Below are positions 55,801-64,000 of a stretch of DNA of 64,000 nucleotides, piece by piece. The first letter of the stretch is position 1. Each line of letters starts with the position of its first letter. Origin of the DNA: UMGS1519 sp050951095 (GTDB taxonomy: Bacteria > Actinomycetota > Coriobacteriia > Coriobacteriales > Eggerthellaceae); assembly GCA_050951095.1 (NCBI GenBank), contig JBMNIQ010000005.1, positions 248,001 through 312,000 of the forward strand. The letters run 5' to 3'. A model generated the notes under the pieces. It saw nothing but the letters and a program-made list of their open reading frames with translations, had not been told where the DNA came from and searched no databases. The position numbers were made by a program, and so were the translations under genes.

Positions 55801-58800
55801 GTGTATCTGAAACAGCTGGTCCTGAAAGGCTTCAAATCGTTCGCCGACCGCAGCGTGCTCTCGCTGGAACCGGGCATCACGGCCATCGTGGGGCCGAACG
55901 GATCCGGTAAATCGAATATCCTGGACGCCGTGCTATGGGTGCTGGGCGAACGCAACGCGCGCAACCTGCGCGGCCAGGCCATGGAGGACGTCATCTTCGC
56001 GGGCTCCGCATCGCGCAAGCCGGTGGGCGTGGCGGAAGTGGACCTGGTTCTGGACAACGGCGACCATGTGCTGCCGGTCGATTTCGACGAAGTGGCCGTG
56101 ACGCGCCGCATGTACCGCAGCGGCGAAAGCGAGTATCTGATCAACGGTACCGTGTGCCGCCGCATGGATGTCATGGACCTGCTGCACGATTCCGGCCTGG
56201 GCACCGGCACGCATTCCATCATCAGCCAGGGCCATCTGGATGCCGTGCTGCAATCGAAGCCGGAGGACCGCCGCGCGCTGGTGGAAGAGGCCGCCGGCGT
56301 TCTGAAGCATAAGCAGCGCAAGGAGAAGAGTGCCCGCAAGCTGGCGCGCATGGAGCAGCACCTGCTGCGCGTGCAGGACGTCACGGCGGAGGTGGAGCGC
56401 CAGCTGAAGCCGCTGGAGCGCAAGGCGAAGAAGGCGCGCACGTACGAGGAGGTCTCCGCCGAGCTCACGGATCTTTCGCTGCGCCTTGCCGTGGACGACC
56501 TGCGGGCGCTGCAAAAGCGCTGGGACGGCGTCGTGGCGGACGAGGCGAAGCAGAAGGAGCGCCTGAACAAGGCGCAGCTGTCCGCCTACGCGTCCGACAG
56601 CACGGTGCGCGACCTGCAGCAGGAGCTTCAGCGCCACCGTTCCGTATCCGGGCAGGCCGCGGAGGGGCTGCACCGCCTGCAGTCCAGCGCCCAGCGCATC
56701 GACTCCACCACGCTGCTGCTGCGTGAGAAGCGCCGCTCCGTGGAGCGGGCGCGCGAGGAGAACCTGCGCCGGGTGGAGGACGACGAGAATAGCCTGCGCG
56801 ATGCGAAGGACGAACGGGCGCAGGCCCAGACGGCATTCGAGGGCGTGAAGCGGGAGCACGAAGAGGCGGATGCCCGGCTTGCGCAGGCGAAGGAGCGCAA
56901 CGATGCGGCATCTGCGGCGCTGTCCGGCCTGCAGCAGGAGGTGTCGCGCCTCCAATCCGACGAGCAGCGGCTCACGGCGGCCGGAGACCGCCTGCGCGCC
57001 GAGAAGGCGCGCGCGGCCGAGGCGCTGTCGAACAGCATGGCGGACGACAAGCTGCTTGCGGCGCGCCAGCAGGATCTGGCCGAGCGCACGGGTTCCGTCA
57101 CGGAGAAGCTGGACGGCCTGAAGCGGGAGGGCGAGAACGCCGCCCGCGCGCTGGCGGACGCGCAGGAGCGCGACACGCAGGCGCGCGCCGCCACCGGCCA
57201 GGCGTTCGCGGATGTGGAGAAGCGCCGTGCCCGGACGGACGAGCTGCGCACGCAGGCCTCGAAGCTGCGGGCGCGCGCGGCGGCCCTGAAGGAGAGCGAG
57301 GATACGCACCGCCAGCAGAACGGCGCCGTTGCCTGGATGGCCGACCATGCGGGCGAGTACGGCGCGCAGGGCACGCTCGTGGATGTCATCGACGTGCCCG
57401 AGGACGTGTCGGCGCTGGTGGACCGGCTGCTCGGCACGGTATCGCTGGCGCCGTTCGCACAGGACGCCCGCGGCGCCCGCGCGGCGCTGCAAGGACTTGC
57501 GGATTCCGGGCGCACGGGCATGGCGGCCGTCATATCCCGGCAGGCCCCTGCGGCAGACGGGCTTCCGGCGGTGCCGGAGCCCGGGCAGCTGCTCATAGAC
57601 CGCCTGACGTTCCCGGACGAATACGCCCCGGCCATCCGCGCGCTGCTGGGCGACGTCATCGTGTGCGATTCCTGGGAGGACGCCGCCGCCGTGGAGGATG
57701 CCCTGGCCGCGTCGCCGGGGGCGTACCGCGTGGCGACGCGCGATGGCTATGTGGGCGATGCCCGCGGCCTGCGTCGCTTCTCGCGCGTGAAAGAGGGCAC
57801 GGTGGGCGCCGTGGAGCGCCATCGCCAGCTGAATGACGCACTGCATGCGGCGGATGATGCGGAAGCTGCGGCGGCAACGGCCCAGGACGAGCTGTCGAAC
57901 GCGCAGGAGGCGCTGCGCGCGCTGCAGAAGGACGGCGCGGATGCGGCGTCCGCGCTGGCGCAGGCGCGCGGGCGCGACGAATCGCTGCGCGCGCAGATCG
58001 CCCAGGCGCAGAAGGAAGCGGACGGCCTGGAGGAAGAGCGCCGGACGTTGGAGCGCCGCCGCAGCGATGTGGCGTCCGTCCTGGAGCAGATGAAGCCGGC
58101 AAGCGAGCGGGCCGAATCGGAGCTGCAACGTTCCATCGAGCAGCTGGCGCACGTGAAGAGCGCGTTGGCGCAGGGCCGCGAGAAGCTGGAGCCCGTGCGC
58201 GCGGAGGCGACGGCGGCATCGGAGGCGTACACGAAGCTTCGCCTCGAGGCCAGCGCGCTGGCGGAGCGCTGCACGTACTCCGAGCGCCTGGTGGTGGCGC
58301 GCGACCGGGATATCGCGCAGCTCGAGCAGCGCATCTCGCGCATCCGGGCCGCACAGGCGCGCAAGCAGTCGCCCCAGGCGCTCGATCCCGCCATCCGGGC
58401 GCTGTCGCTGATCCGCGAGAGCGTCACCGGGCGCATCGATGCGCAGGAGCGCGGCATGGAGCAGGCGAAGACGGCTTCGGAGGGCATCCATGCCCGCATC
58501 GACGAGGCGCGACGCACTTCGAGCCGCCTGCACGGCGAGATGGACGACGCCACGGCGAAGCTGGCGGATGTGCGCGTGGAGAAGGGGCGCCTGGAAGTCC
58601 AGGTGCAGAATGCCGTGGACTCCATCGAGAAGGACCGCAATACGCCGCTGGACCGCGCCATGGAGCTGCCCGGCATCGACGATCGGGAACAGGCCGAGAT
58701 CCGCGTGGACAAGCTCCGCCGCCGCATTGCGAACATGGGCACCATCAACCCGGATGCCGCGCAGGAGTACGAGGAGCTGAAGGAGCGCTACGACTACCTG

Positions 58801-59433
58801 AAGGGCCAGACGGAGGACCTGCTGGCGGCCCGCCGGTCGCTGCGCAAGATCGTGGAGGTCATCGACGACCGCATGAAGGACGACTTCATCGATACGTACC
58901 ATGCCGTGAACGAGAACTTCCAGGAGATCTTCGCCGAGTTGTTCCCAGGCGGATCGGCGGCGCTTTCGCTGGTGAACGAGCAGGATCCCGAGCATTCCGG
59001 CATCGAGGTGCATGCGCAGCCGCGCGGCAAGCGCATCGCGAAGCTGTCGCTGATGTCCGGCGGCGAGAAATCGCTCACGGCGCTGGCGCTGCTGTTCGCC
59101 GTGTACAAGACGCGCGCCACGCCGTTCTATATCCTGGACGAGGTGGAGGCCGCGCTGGACGACACGAACCTGCGCCGCCTGTGCGCGTACTGGCAGAAGA
59201 TGCGCAAGGACACGCAGCTCATCATGATCACGCATCAGAGGCGTACCATGGAGATGGCGGACGTGCTGTACGGCATCTCCATGCAGGCGGACGGCGTGAC
59301 GCGGCTGTTGAGTCAGCGTCTGGACCAGGCGATGCGGTCGGAGGATGCGCAGGATGCGCCCGCCGGAGCGCACGCGGGGGCAAGCAAGAGCGAGGGCTTT
59401 CCGGTGCGGCCGCGCGCCGCCCGGTTCTCATAG
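55801..59433 (+). CDS. smc: Chromosome partition protein SMC
   Basis: A 1210-residue SMC. The N-terminal ATPase half has MYLKQLVLKGFKSFADRSVL, Walker A VGPNGSGKSNILDAVLWVLG, and SIISQGHLDAVLQSKPEDRR. Two long coiled coils flank a hinge at about 500-660 (YGAQGTLVDVIDVPEDVSAL). The C-terminal half has signature LSLMSGGEKSLTALALLFAV and Walker B FYILDEVEAALDDTNL. It organises the chromosome with ScpA/ScpB (not here). The start is GTG 55801, 8 nt after rnc; the usual MYLKxL start of the family supports it. Confidence 0.96.
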   Translation: MYLKQLVLKGFKSFADRSVLSLEPGITAIVGPNGSGKSNILDAVLWVLGERNARNLRGQAMEDVIFAGSASRKPVGVAEVDLVLDNGDHVLPVDFDEVAVTRRMYRSGESEYLINGTVCRRMDVMDLLHDSGLGTGTHSIISQGHLDAVLQSKPEDRRALVEEAAGVLKHKQRKEKSARKLARMEQHLLRVQDVTAEVERQLKPLERKAKKARTYEEVSAELTDLSLRLAVDDLRALQKRWDGVVADEAKQKERLNKAQLSAYASDSTVRDLQQELQRHRSVSGQAAEGLHRLQSSAQRIDSTTLLLREKRRSVERAREENLRRVEDDENSLRDAKDERAQAQTAFEGVKREHEEADARLAQAKERNDAASAALSGLQQEVSRLQSDEQRLTAAGDRLRAEKARAAEALSNSMADDKLLAARQQDLAERTGSVTEKLDGLKREGENAARALADAQERDTQARAATGQAFADVEKRRARTDELRTQASKLRARAAALKESEDTHRQQNGAVAWMADHAGEYGAQGTLVDVIDVPEDVSALVDRLLGTVSLAPFAQDARGARAALQGLADSGRTGMAAVISRQAPAADGLPAVPEPGQLLIDRLTFPDEYAPAIRALLGDVIVCDSWEDAAAVEDALAASPGAYRVATRDGYVGDARGLRRFSRVKEGTVGAVERHRQLNDALHAADDAEAAAATAQDELSNAQEALRALQKDGADAASALAQARGRDESLRAQIAQAQKEADGLEEERRTLERRRSDVASVLEQMKPASERAESELQRSIEQLAHVKSALAQGREKLEPVRAEATAASEAYTKLRLEASALAERCTYSERLVVARDRDIAQLEQRISRIRAAQARKQSPQALDPAIRALSLIRESVTGRIDAQERGMEQAKTASEGIHARIDEARRTSSRLHGEMDDATAKLADVRVEKGRLEVQVQNAVDSIEKDRNTPLDRAMELPGIDDREQAEIRVDKLRRRIANMGTINPDAAQEYEELKERYDYLKGQTEDLLAARRSLRKIVEVIDDRMKDDFIDTYHAVNENFQEIFAELFPGGSAALSLVNEQDPEHSGIEVHAQPRGKRIAKLSLMSGGEKSLTALALLFAVYKTRATPFYILDEVEAALDDTNLRRLCAYWQKMRKDTQLIMITHQRRTMEMADVLYGISMQADGVTRLLSQRLDQAMRSEDAQDAPAGAHAGASKSEGFPVRPRAARFS

Positions 59434-59446
59434 GGAAAGGACAGGC

Positions 59447-60556
59447 ATGTTCGGAAGCGAGAAGCGCAAGGAGCGCAAGGAGGCGAAAGCCGAGGCCAAA
59501 GCCGAACGCAAGGAGGCGAAGGTCCAGGCGAAGGAGCTGAAGGCCGAGGCGAAGGCCGAACGCAAAGAGGCGAAGGCGGCCGAGAAGGCCGAACGCAAGG
59601 CGCGCAAGTCCGGCGACAACGCGGCGCGCACGAAGATCGGCATGCAGAGCTCGCGCCGCACGTTCCGCGAGCGCATGAACGTGCTGATGCACCGCGGTGC
59701 GAAGCTGGACGACGAGTTCTGGGACGACCTGGAGGAGATCCTGATCATGTCCGACATCGGCGCCCGCACGTCGCTGGGCATCGTGGACAACCTGCGCGAG
59801 GCCGCGCGCCGCAAGGCGCTGCCGGACGGCGACGCCGTGAACGACCTGCTGATCCAGCAGATCGCCGAGGCGTTCCCCACGGCGGAGCGGGACATCTTCG
59901 AGGACCTGCCGTCGCTGGTGCTGTTCGTGGGCATCAACGGTTCCGGCAAGACCACCACGGTGGGCAAGTTGGCGTACGAGGGCACGCAGGAAGGCCATAA
60001 CGTGCTGCTGGGCAGCGCCGATACGTTCCGTGCAGCCGCCATCGAGCAGCTGGAGGTATGGGCGCAGCGGGCGAACGTGGAGATTGTGGAGCGCGAGCGC
60101 GGCGCGGACCCGGCAAGCGTGTGCTACGACACCATCGAGCGCGCGGAGGCTGTGGGCGCGGACGAGGTGCTCATCGACACGGCCGGCCGCCTGCACACGT
60201 CCGACGACCTGATGCGCGAGCTGCAGAAGGTGGTGAACGTGGTGCGCAAGCGCAGCAACATGCCGGTGGCAACCGTGCTGGTCATCGATGCCACCACGGG
60301 CCAGAACGGCATGCAGCAGGCCCGCGAATTCGACAAGGCGCTGGATTTGGACGGCCTCATCGTGACGAAGCTGGACGGCACTGCGAAGGGCGGCATCGCC
60401 GTGGCCATCTCCACGGAGCTGGACCTGCCCATCTACAAGATCGGCGTGGGCGAGGGCCTGGAGGATCTGCAGGATTTCGACCCGTACGCCTTCGCGGAGT
60501 CGCTGGTGGGCCGCAACGACGACGAGGACGACGCGTCCGCGCGGGAAGACGCGTAG
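59447..60556 (+). CDS. ftsY: Signal recognition particle receptor FtsY
   Basis: A 369-residue SRP receptor GTPase. Residues 1-58 are a repeated Lys/Glu/Ala helix (KAEAKAERKEAK occurs twice) that probably contacts membrane lipid. The N domain follows, then the G domain: G1 VGINGSGKTTTVGKLAY, SADTFRAAAIEQLEVWA, DTAGRLHTSDDLM, TKLDGTAKGGIA and GVGEGLEDLQDFDPYAFAES. ATG 59447 follows GGGAAAGG, 13 nt after smc. A hairpin at 60595-60627 ends the operon. Confidence 0.96.
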   Translation: MFGSEKRKERKEAKAEAKAERKEAKVQAKELKAEAKAERKEAKAAEKAERKARKSGDNAARTKIGMQSSRRTFRERMNVLMHRGAKLDDEFWDDLEEILIMSDIGARTSLGIVDNLREAARRKALPDGDAVNDLLIQQIAEAFPTAERDIFEDLPSLVLFVGINGSGKTTTVGKLAYEGTQEGHNVLLGSADTFRAAAIEQLEVWAQRANVEIVERERGADPASVCYDTIERAEAVGADEVLIDTAGRLHTSDDLMRELQKVVNVVRKRSNMPVATVLVIDATTGQNGMQQAREFDKALDLDGLIVTKLDGTAKGGIAVAISTELDLPIYKIGVGEGLEDLQDFDPYAFAESLVGRNDDEDDASAREDA

Positions 60557-60594
60557 ACCCGGCCGCAGGGAAAAACCGATACCGATTCGTTACC

Positions 60595-60627
60595 GCCGCA
60601 GGACATCTGCCCTGCGGCTTCTTGTTT
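60595..60627 (+). terminator. Terminator after ftsY
   Basis: GCCGCAGG (60595-60602) pairs with CCTGCGGC (60611-60618), followed by TTCTTGTTT. Confidence 0.75.
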
Positions 60628-60649
60628 CCGCGGGTGCGCATCTTATACT
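60622..60649 (+). promoter_or_regulatory. Promoter of the cupin gene
   Basis: TTGTTT (60622-60627), 16 nt, TATACT (60644-60649). The -35 box overlaps the U-tract of the ftsY terminator. Confidence 0.65.
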
Positions 60650-60683
60650 GGAAGCAGAACATACGAGGAAAGGGGATAGGACA

Positions 60684-61013
60684 ATGCTGATCGAGTTCGA
60701 CAAGCTGGATACCACGGTCATCGACCATTTCAAGGGCGGCGAAGGGAAGCTGAAGGCGCAGATGTACGTGGACGATCTGGGGAAGATCATGCACGGTCAT
60801 CTGGATAAGGGGTCGTCCATCGGGCTGCACCTGCACGAGGATTCGAGCGAGGTCATCTACGTCCTGTCCGGCACGGCGACGGCGTATGTGAACGGCCATA
60901 AGGAGGAGCTGCGCCCCGGCGTTGCCACGTACTGCCCGAAGGACTCCGACCACGAGATAACGGACGTCTGCGACGACGGCCTGGACTTCATCGCCGTCGT
61001 GCCGTTCCACTGA
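60684..61013 (+). CDS. Small cupin-domain protein
   Basis: A 109-residue single-domain cupin. Metal-ligand motif 1 is GSSIGLHLHEDSSEVIYVLSG (two His and Glu) and motif 2 includes PGVATYCPKDSDHEITD. KAQMYVDDLGKIMHGHLDKG precedes them. Such proteins may be isomerases, dioxygenases or metal/ligand sensors; nothing here decides. It is monocistronic with its own promoter, and ATG 60684 follows GAGGAAAGGGG. Confidence 0.87.
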   Translation: MLIEFDKLDTTVIDHFKGGEGKLKAQMYVDDLGKIMHGHLDKGSSIGLHLHEDSSEVIYVLSGTATAYVNGHKEELRPGVATYCPKDSDHEITDVCDDGLDFIAVVPFH

Positions 61014-61079
61014 GCGCGCATACCGCCGATACGGCCGCGCGGGAGGCATGCCGTTCCCTCCCGCGCGGTTGCGAAAACA

Positions 61080-61134
61080 GAAGCCCCCGCCATCGTGTGG
61101 AGCCGCCGATGCGGTTCCCGATGGCGGGGGCTTC
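61080..61134 (-). terminator. Hairpin between the cupin gene and the hydrolase gene
   Basis: GAAGCCCCCGCCATCG (61080-61095) pairs with its complement (61119-61134), a perfect 16-bp stem. On the minus strand it is followed by TGTTTTC, so it mainly ends the hydrolase transcript. Confidence 0.82.
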
Positions 61135-61184
61135 GTCGAACCGGGCCGGCGGCCTTGTCGGCGGTCCGAATGCGCTCACATGCG

Positions 61185-62819
61185 CTAGTTCGCGGAGGAG
61201 ACGCTGTTCGTGGAGCCGGCAGAGGCCTTCTTCGCGGACTTCGTGGTGATGATGCGCTTCGCGAACGAGGGCGTGTAGCTTTCCATATCGCCGATCTTCA
61301 CGGTCTCGCCCACGTTCGGCGCGTGGATGTAGAAGCCGTCGCCCAAGTACATGGCCACATGGTACGTATCGTTGCCGCGCTTGAAGAACAGCAGGTCGCC
61401 CATCTGCAGGTCGTCGAAGTCGACGCTCTTGCCCTCGTATTGCTGCGTGTACGTGGTGCGCGTGAGCTGGATGCCCAGCGCATTCTTGTACAGGTACTGC
61501 ACCAGGCCCGAGCAGTCGAAGCCGCTGCGGGTGTTGCCGCCCCACACGTAGTCCGTGCCCAGGCACGACGTTGCCAGCGCTTCCAGGTTCGCGTAGTCGT
61601 TCATGGTCAGATTGCGGGTCTTGCCGCTCTTCGTGGTGGTCTTGCCCGTGATCTTGAAGTTCAGCTTCTTGTCGTAGCGGGTCAGGTCGTACGTCTTGAT
61701 GAGCGCCTTGATCTTCTCGGCATAGCCGGTGTCCGTGGCGTAGCGGCCTTCCAGCGCCTCGGCGGCATCCTTGTACGAATCCGTGTTCTCCTTCCAGGCG
61801 CCGGAGTAGAACGAGCTGCCGCGCAGCAGCTTCGCGTAATCCTTCATGGACTGCTTCTGCGTGGCATACACGCGGAAGTTCGCGGAGGTGGTGTACAGCG
61901 TGCCGAAGCCGTTGTCCTCGCTGGTGGCCATGCGGATGGATTTGCCGTTGTACGCGCCCTTGATGCCGAACAGGTTGTTGTACGGGGCCTTCGACAGCGT
62001 GCTGGATCCCGACCCGCTTTCCAGGATGGCCTGGGCGATCAGGACGGACGCGTAGATGTCGTACTTGCGGCCGATCTGGCGGGCCTGCTCGCCGATGGAG
62101 GCGATGAACATCTCCGTGGTCAGGTTCTGGGAATAATGCACGCGCTTGTACGTTACCGCAGACGTTGCCTGCGGGGAGGCGGTCGTGCTGGGCGCTGCCG
62201 TGGACGCGGAGGACGAAGCGGTCTTCTTCGCGTGCTTCGCTTTCCTCACCTTCGCATTCGCAGCGGCTTCGGCGGCTTTCTCGGCCTTTGCGGCGGCGAC
62301 GGCTTTCTGCGTTTCCCGCTCTGCCTTCTTCTTGGCGGCCGTGTCGGCCTTCTTCTGCGCCTTCTTCGCCTTCGCGGCGGCCTTCTGGGCCGTGGTCGCT
62401 ATCTTCTTGGCGTTTTTCTTAGCAGCCTTCGCGGATGCCTTCGAGGCGCTTGAGGAGGAGGTGCCCTTCGAGCTCTTCGCGGCAGCGGTCTTCGTGCTCG
62501 AGGACTTCGTGCCGGCGGAGGTGCCCGTGGTCTTCGATGCGTCCTTCGCGGCGGCCTTCTGCTCCTTCGCGGCCTTCGCGTCCTCGGTGGCCTGTTGCTC
62601 TGCGGCCCGGTACTGCATCAGGTACGCTTCTACTTCGCTGTCCGAGCAGCCGTCGTCGATGAGCATCTGCTTATAGGTGTCGTAGTTGATCTTCTGGACG
62701 ACTGCCTGGGCAGGGGCGAGCGAGGCCTCGGCGGCCAGAGCGGTAGCCGGCAGTGCCGCGCCTCCCAGCGCGATCGCTCCGGATACGGCGAGTACGGGGA
62801 TGATTCTGGTTTTGTACAT
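61185..62819 (-). CDS. Secreted peptidoglycan hydrolase: glucosaminidase plus NlpC/P60 domains
   Basis: A 544-residue secreted protein. A signal peptide (MYKTRIIPVLAVSGAIALGG, ending about ALAAEA) precedes a short helical region. A linker of about 130 residues rich in Ala, Lys and Ser follows (AKAAKKNAKK, KAKKAQKKADTAAKKKAERE). A glucosaminidase domain comes next (about 235-385; IGRKYDIYASVLIAQAILES with the catalytic Glu, then YNNLFGIKGAYNGKSIRM). The C-terminal NlpC/P60 domain has Cys436 in SGFDCSGLVQYL, His487 in YHVAMYLGDG and HAPNVGE. The two domains would cut the glycan strand and the stem peptide. ATG 62819 is required for the signal peptide. It probably acts in cell separation; no SH3 domain is seen. 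Confidence 0.9.
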   Translation of the reverse strand: MYKTRIIPVLAVSGAIALGGAALPATALAAEASLAPAQAVVQKINYDTYKQMLIDDGCSDSEVEAYLMQYRAAEQQATEDAKAAKEQKAAAKDASKTTGTSAGTKSSSTKTAAAKSSKGTSSSSASKASAKAAKKNAKKIATTAQKAAAKAKKAQKKADTAAKKKAERETQKAVAAAKAEKAAEAAANAKVRKAKHAKKTASSSASTAAPSTTASPQATSAVTYKRVHYSQNLTTEMFIASIGEQARQIGRKYDIYASVLIAQAILESGSGSSTLSKAPYNNLFGIKGAYNGKSIRMATSEDNGFGTLYTTSANFRVYATQKQSMKDYAKLLRGSSFYSGAWKENTDSYKDAAEALEGRYATDTGYAEKIKALIKTYDLTRYDKKLNFKITGKTTTKSGKTRNLTMNDYANLEALATSCLGTDYVWGGNTRSGFDCSGLVQYLYKNALGIQLTRTTYTQQYEGKSVDFDDLQMGDLLFFKRGNDTYHVAMYLGDGFYIHAPNVGETVKIGDMESYTPSFAKRIITTKSAKKASAGSTNSVSSAN

Positions 62820-63038
62820 ATGCAATGGAATCCTTGGTGTGTCAGAGCGCGTGCAGATCCTATTCGGTTGTGCGATGCAAAGAGTGTCGTATGTGCTACG
62901 GTATGCATTCTTGCGAAATATGATAACTCGTAAACGTTGCTCGCGCGAGCGCCATCCGTGCCAAATTGTCTTCATTTGTCACAGTTGAACTGGCCGTTTC
63001 TTCAAAAGGATGGCATTGCCGACATGTGGACGGACGCG

Positions 63039-64000
63039 TTATCTTACGTTGTTTCCGGATTGTTTACGGCCGCCGCGGTGCCGGGTGTCGTGCGCGTTTC
63101 CGCCGCCGCGCCGCTTGCCGTGCGTATTCTCGTTCCCGCCTGCAGCCCGCTTGCCGCGCGCTTTCGCGCCGGCGTCCGCGTGCCCGTTCGGCTTGCGGCC
63201 GGTCCGCGCGTCCGCGTGCCCGTTCGGCTTGCGACCGGCGTTCTTCCCTTGTCCGTTCTGTGCCGGATGCGCCGCCGCGGCGTGCTTATTCCGGGCGTTG
63301 CCCTTGCCGTTTCCCGTATGGCGGGCGCCCCGCGGTGGGTGCGCGCTGCCGGAGCGCCCGCCCGATGCCGGGCCGCGCTTCTGCCGGTCGGGGCGGATGA
63401 GGCATTTCGGCCCGTAGCCGATGAGGTCCTCGCGCCCGGCGCGCTTCAGCGCCTCCGCAACGAGCTTGCGGTTCTTCGGGTTGCGGTACTGGATCAGCGC
63501 GCGCTGCATGGCCTTCTCATGCGGGTCCGTGGGGCAGTAGACGGGCTCCATGGTGCGCGGGTCCACGCCCGTGTAGTAGATGCACGTGGATATCGTGCTG
63601 GGCGTGGGGTAGAAGTCCGATACCTGCTCGGGGTTGTAGCCCAGATCGCGGCAGAATTCGGCCAGCTCGACGGCCTCCTTCATCGTGGAGCCGGGATGGC
63701 TGCTCATCAGGTACGGCAGCACGTATTGCTCTTTGCCCGCCGCTTCGCTGGCGCGGTCGAACTCGCGCACGAACTGCTGGTACACGGCATTGCCGGGTTT
63801 GCCCATGACGCGCAGCACGCGGTCGGACACATGCTCGGGTGCCAGGCGCAGCTGGCCGCTGGTGTGGTATTCGGCCAGCTCGCGGATGAACGTGTGGTCG
63901 GGATCCAGCAGCGCGTAGTCGAAGCGGATGCCGCTGCGGATGAACACCTTCTTCACGCCGGGCAGGCTGCGCAGCTCGCGCAGCAGCTGCACGTAGTCCT
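63039..64000 (-). CDS. YgiQ-family radical SAM protein, C-terminal part (runs off the window)
   Basis: The C-terminal 320 or so residues of a YgiQ/UPF0313 radical SAM protein; the N-terminus with the CxxxCxxC cluster lies beyond 64000. The visible part includes KVFIRSGIRFDYALLDPDHT, YHTSGQLRLAPEHVSDRVLR, LPYLMSSHPGSTMKEAVELA, QVSDFYPTPSTISTCIYYTG and DPHEKAMQRALIQYRNPKNR. Then follows a Gly/Lys/Arg/His/Asn-rich disordered tail of about 110 residues with the repeat GRKPNGHADA. The reaction of this family is not established. The gene ends 220 nt from the divergent hydrolase leader. Confidence 0.93.
   Translation of the reverse strand, partial: DYVQLLRELRSLPGVKKVFIRSGIRFDYALLDPDHTFIRELAEYHTSGQLRLAPEHVSDRVLRVMGKPGNAVYQQFVREFDRASEAAGKEQYVLPYLMSSHPGSTMKEAVELAEFCRDLGYNPEQVSDFYPTPSTISTCIYYTGVDPRTMEPVYCPTDPHEKAMQRALIQYRNPKNRKLVAEALKRAGREDLIGYGPKCLIRPDRQKRGPASGGRSGSAHPPRGARHTGNGKGNARNKHAAAAHPAQNGQGKNAGRKPNGHADARTGRKPNGHADAGAKARGKRAAGGNENTHGKRRGGGNAHDTRHRGGRKQSGNNVR
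63172..63238 (-). repeat. Two-copy 36-nt-period repeat in the YgiQ tail
   Basis: A 31-nt block at 63172-63202 recurs at 63208-63238 with one mismatch. It encodes two copies of GRKPNGHADA in the disordered basic tail. Confidence 0.85.

Noticed and set aside
55933..59373. An open frame of more than 1100 codons antisense to smc
   Set aside because: Same artefact: no ribosome site, no recognisable domain, and the opposite strand is an unambiguous SMC.
62820..62990. c-di-AMP (ydaO-type) riboswitch before the peptidoglycan hydrolase
   Set aside because: Such riboswitches often precede actinobacterial cell-wall hydrolases, but the conserved blocks are not seen in this leader.

Overview
The window is a high-GC, densely coding bacterial chromosome segment. 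It looks like an actinomycete of the class Coriobacteriia (Eggerthellales/Coriobacteriales-like). This rests on the sepF/divIVA/yggT division cluster, a long-tailed Rho, a BTAD (SARP-type) regulator, a self-standing split transketolase, a zinc-type bL31 with its own leader, and near-exclusive AAG/CGC/CUG codon use. Class is inferred from gene content, not from rRNA. No prophage, insertion sequence or CRISPR array is visible.

Layout. (1) 1-5330: end of the division/cell-wall cluster: ftsZ (partial, one apparent frameshift), pgeF, yggS, sepF, proC, yggT, divIVA. (2) 5422-9006: RNase P RNA on the minus strand, then thiamine genes: thiamine diphosphokinase, TPP riboswitch, thiC, thiD. (3) 9361-17904: frameshifted FIST sensor, transaldolase overlapping rho, sppA overlapping a methionyl-tRNA-synthetase-like gene, bL31, PAP2 phosphatase. 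(4) 18095-23633: ahcY, a membrane glycosyltransferase, comF, and a CCA-adding enzyme/poly(A) polymerase. (5) 23683-31193: an accessory seven-gene minus-strand operon: SAM methyltransferase, a NikABCDE/Dpp-like metal or peptide importer and an AstE-like deacylase, preceded by an AT-rich array of GTAATAC half-sites. (6) 31264-32804: tRNA-Glu and tRNA-Gln, then a BTAD regulator. (7) 32979-45979: secA, prfB, split transketolase, ftsE-ftsX, an S41 peptidase homologue without its catalytic dyad, RNase R, a hypothetical, smpB and a second hypothetical. (8) 46202-60556: the rpmB // asp23-fakA-recG-rsmD-coaD-...-yceD-rpmF-plsX-rnc-smc-ftsY housekeeping block. (9) 60684-64000: cupin protein, a two-domain peptidoglycan hydrolase, and a partial YgiQ-type radical SAM protein.

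Most of the window serves division, translation, RNA turnover, secretion and membrane-lipid supply. Transaldolase and split transketolase together give a non-oxidative pentose phosphate branch. The most system-like accessory element is the importer/methyltransferase/deacylase operon. Other points of interest are conserved enzymes whose signature residues differ from the family norm: S41 peptidase (Ser and Lys both lost), RF2 (SPT for SPF), MetRS-like protein (KASSS for KMSKS), RNase III (Asp to Asn) and RecG (DEQQ for DEQH). Long Ala/Lys/Glu-rich tails also recur on unrelated proteins. Two single-base frameshifts (ftsZ, FIST) may be sequence errors and should be checked before any biological reading.
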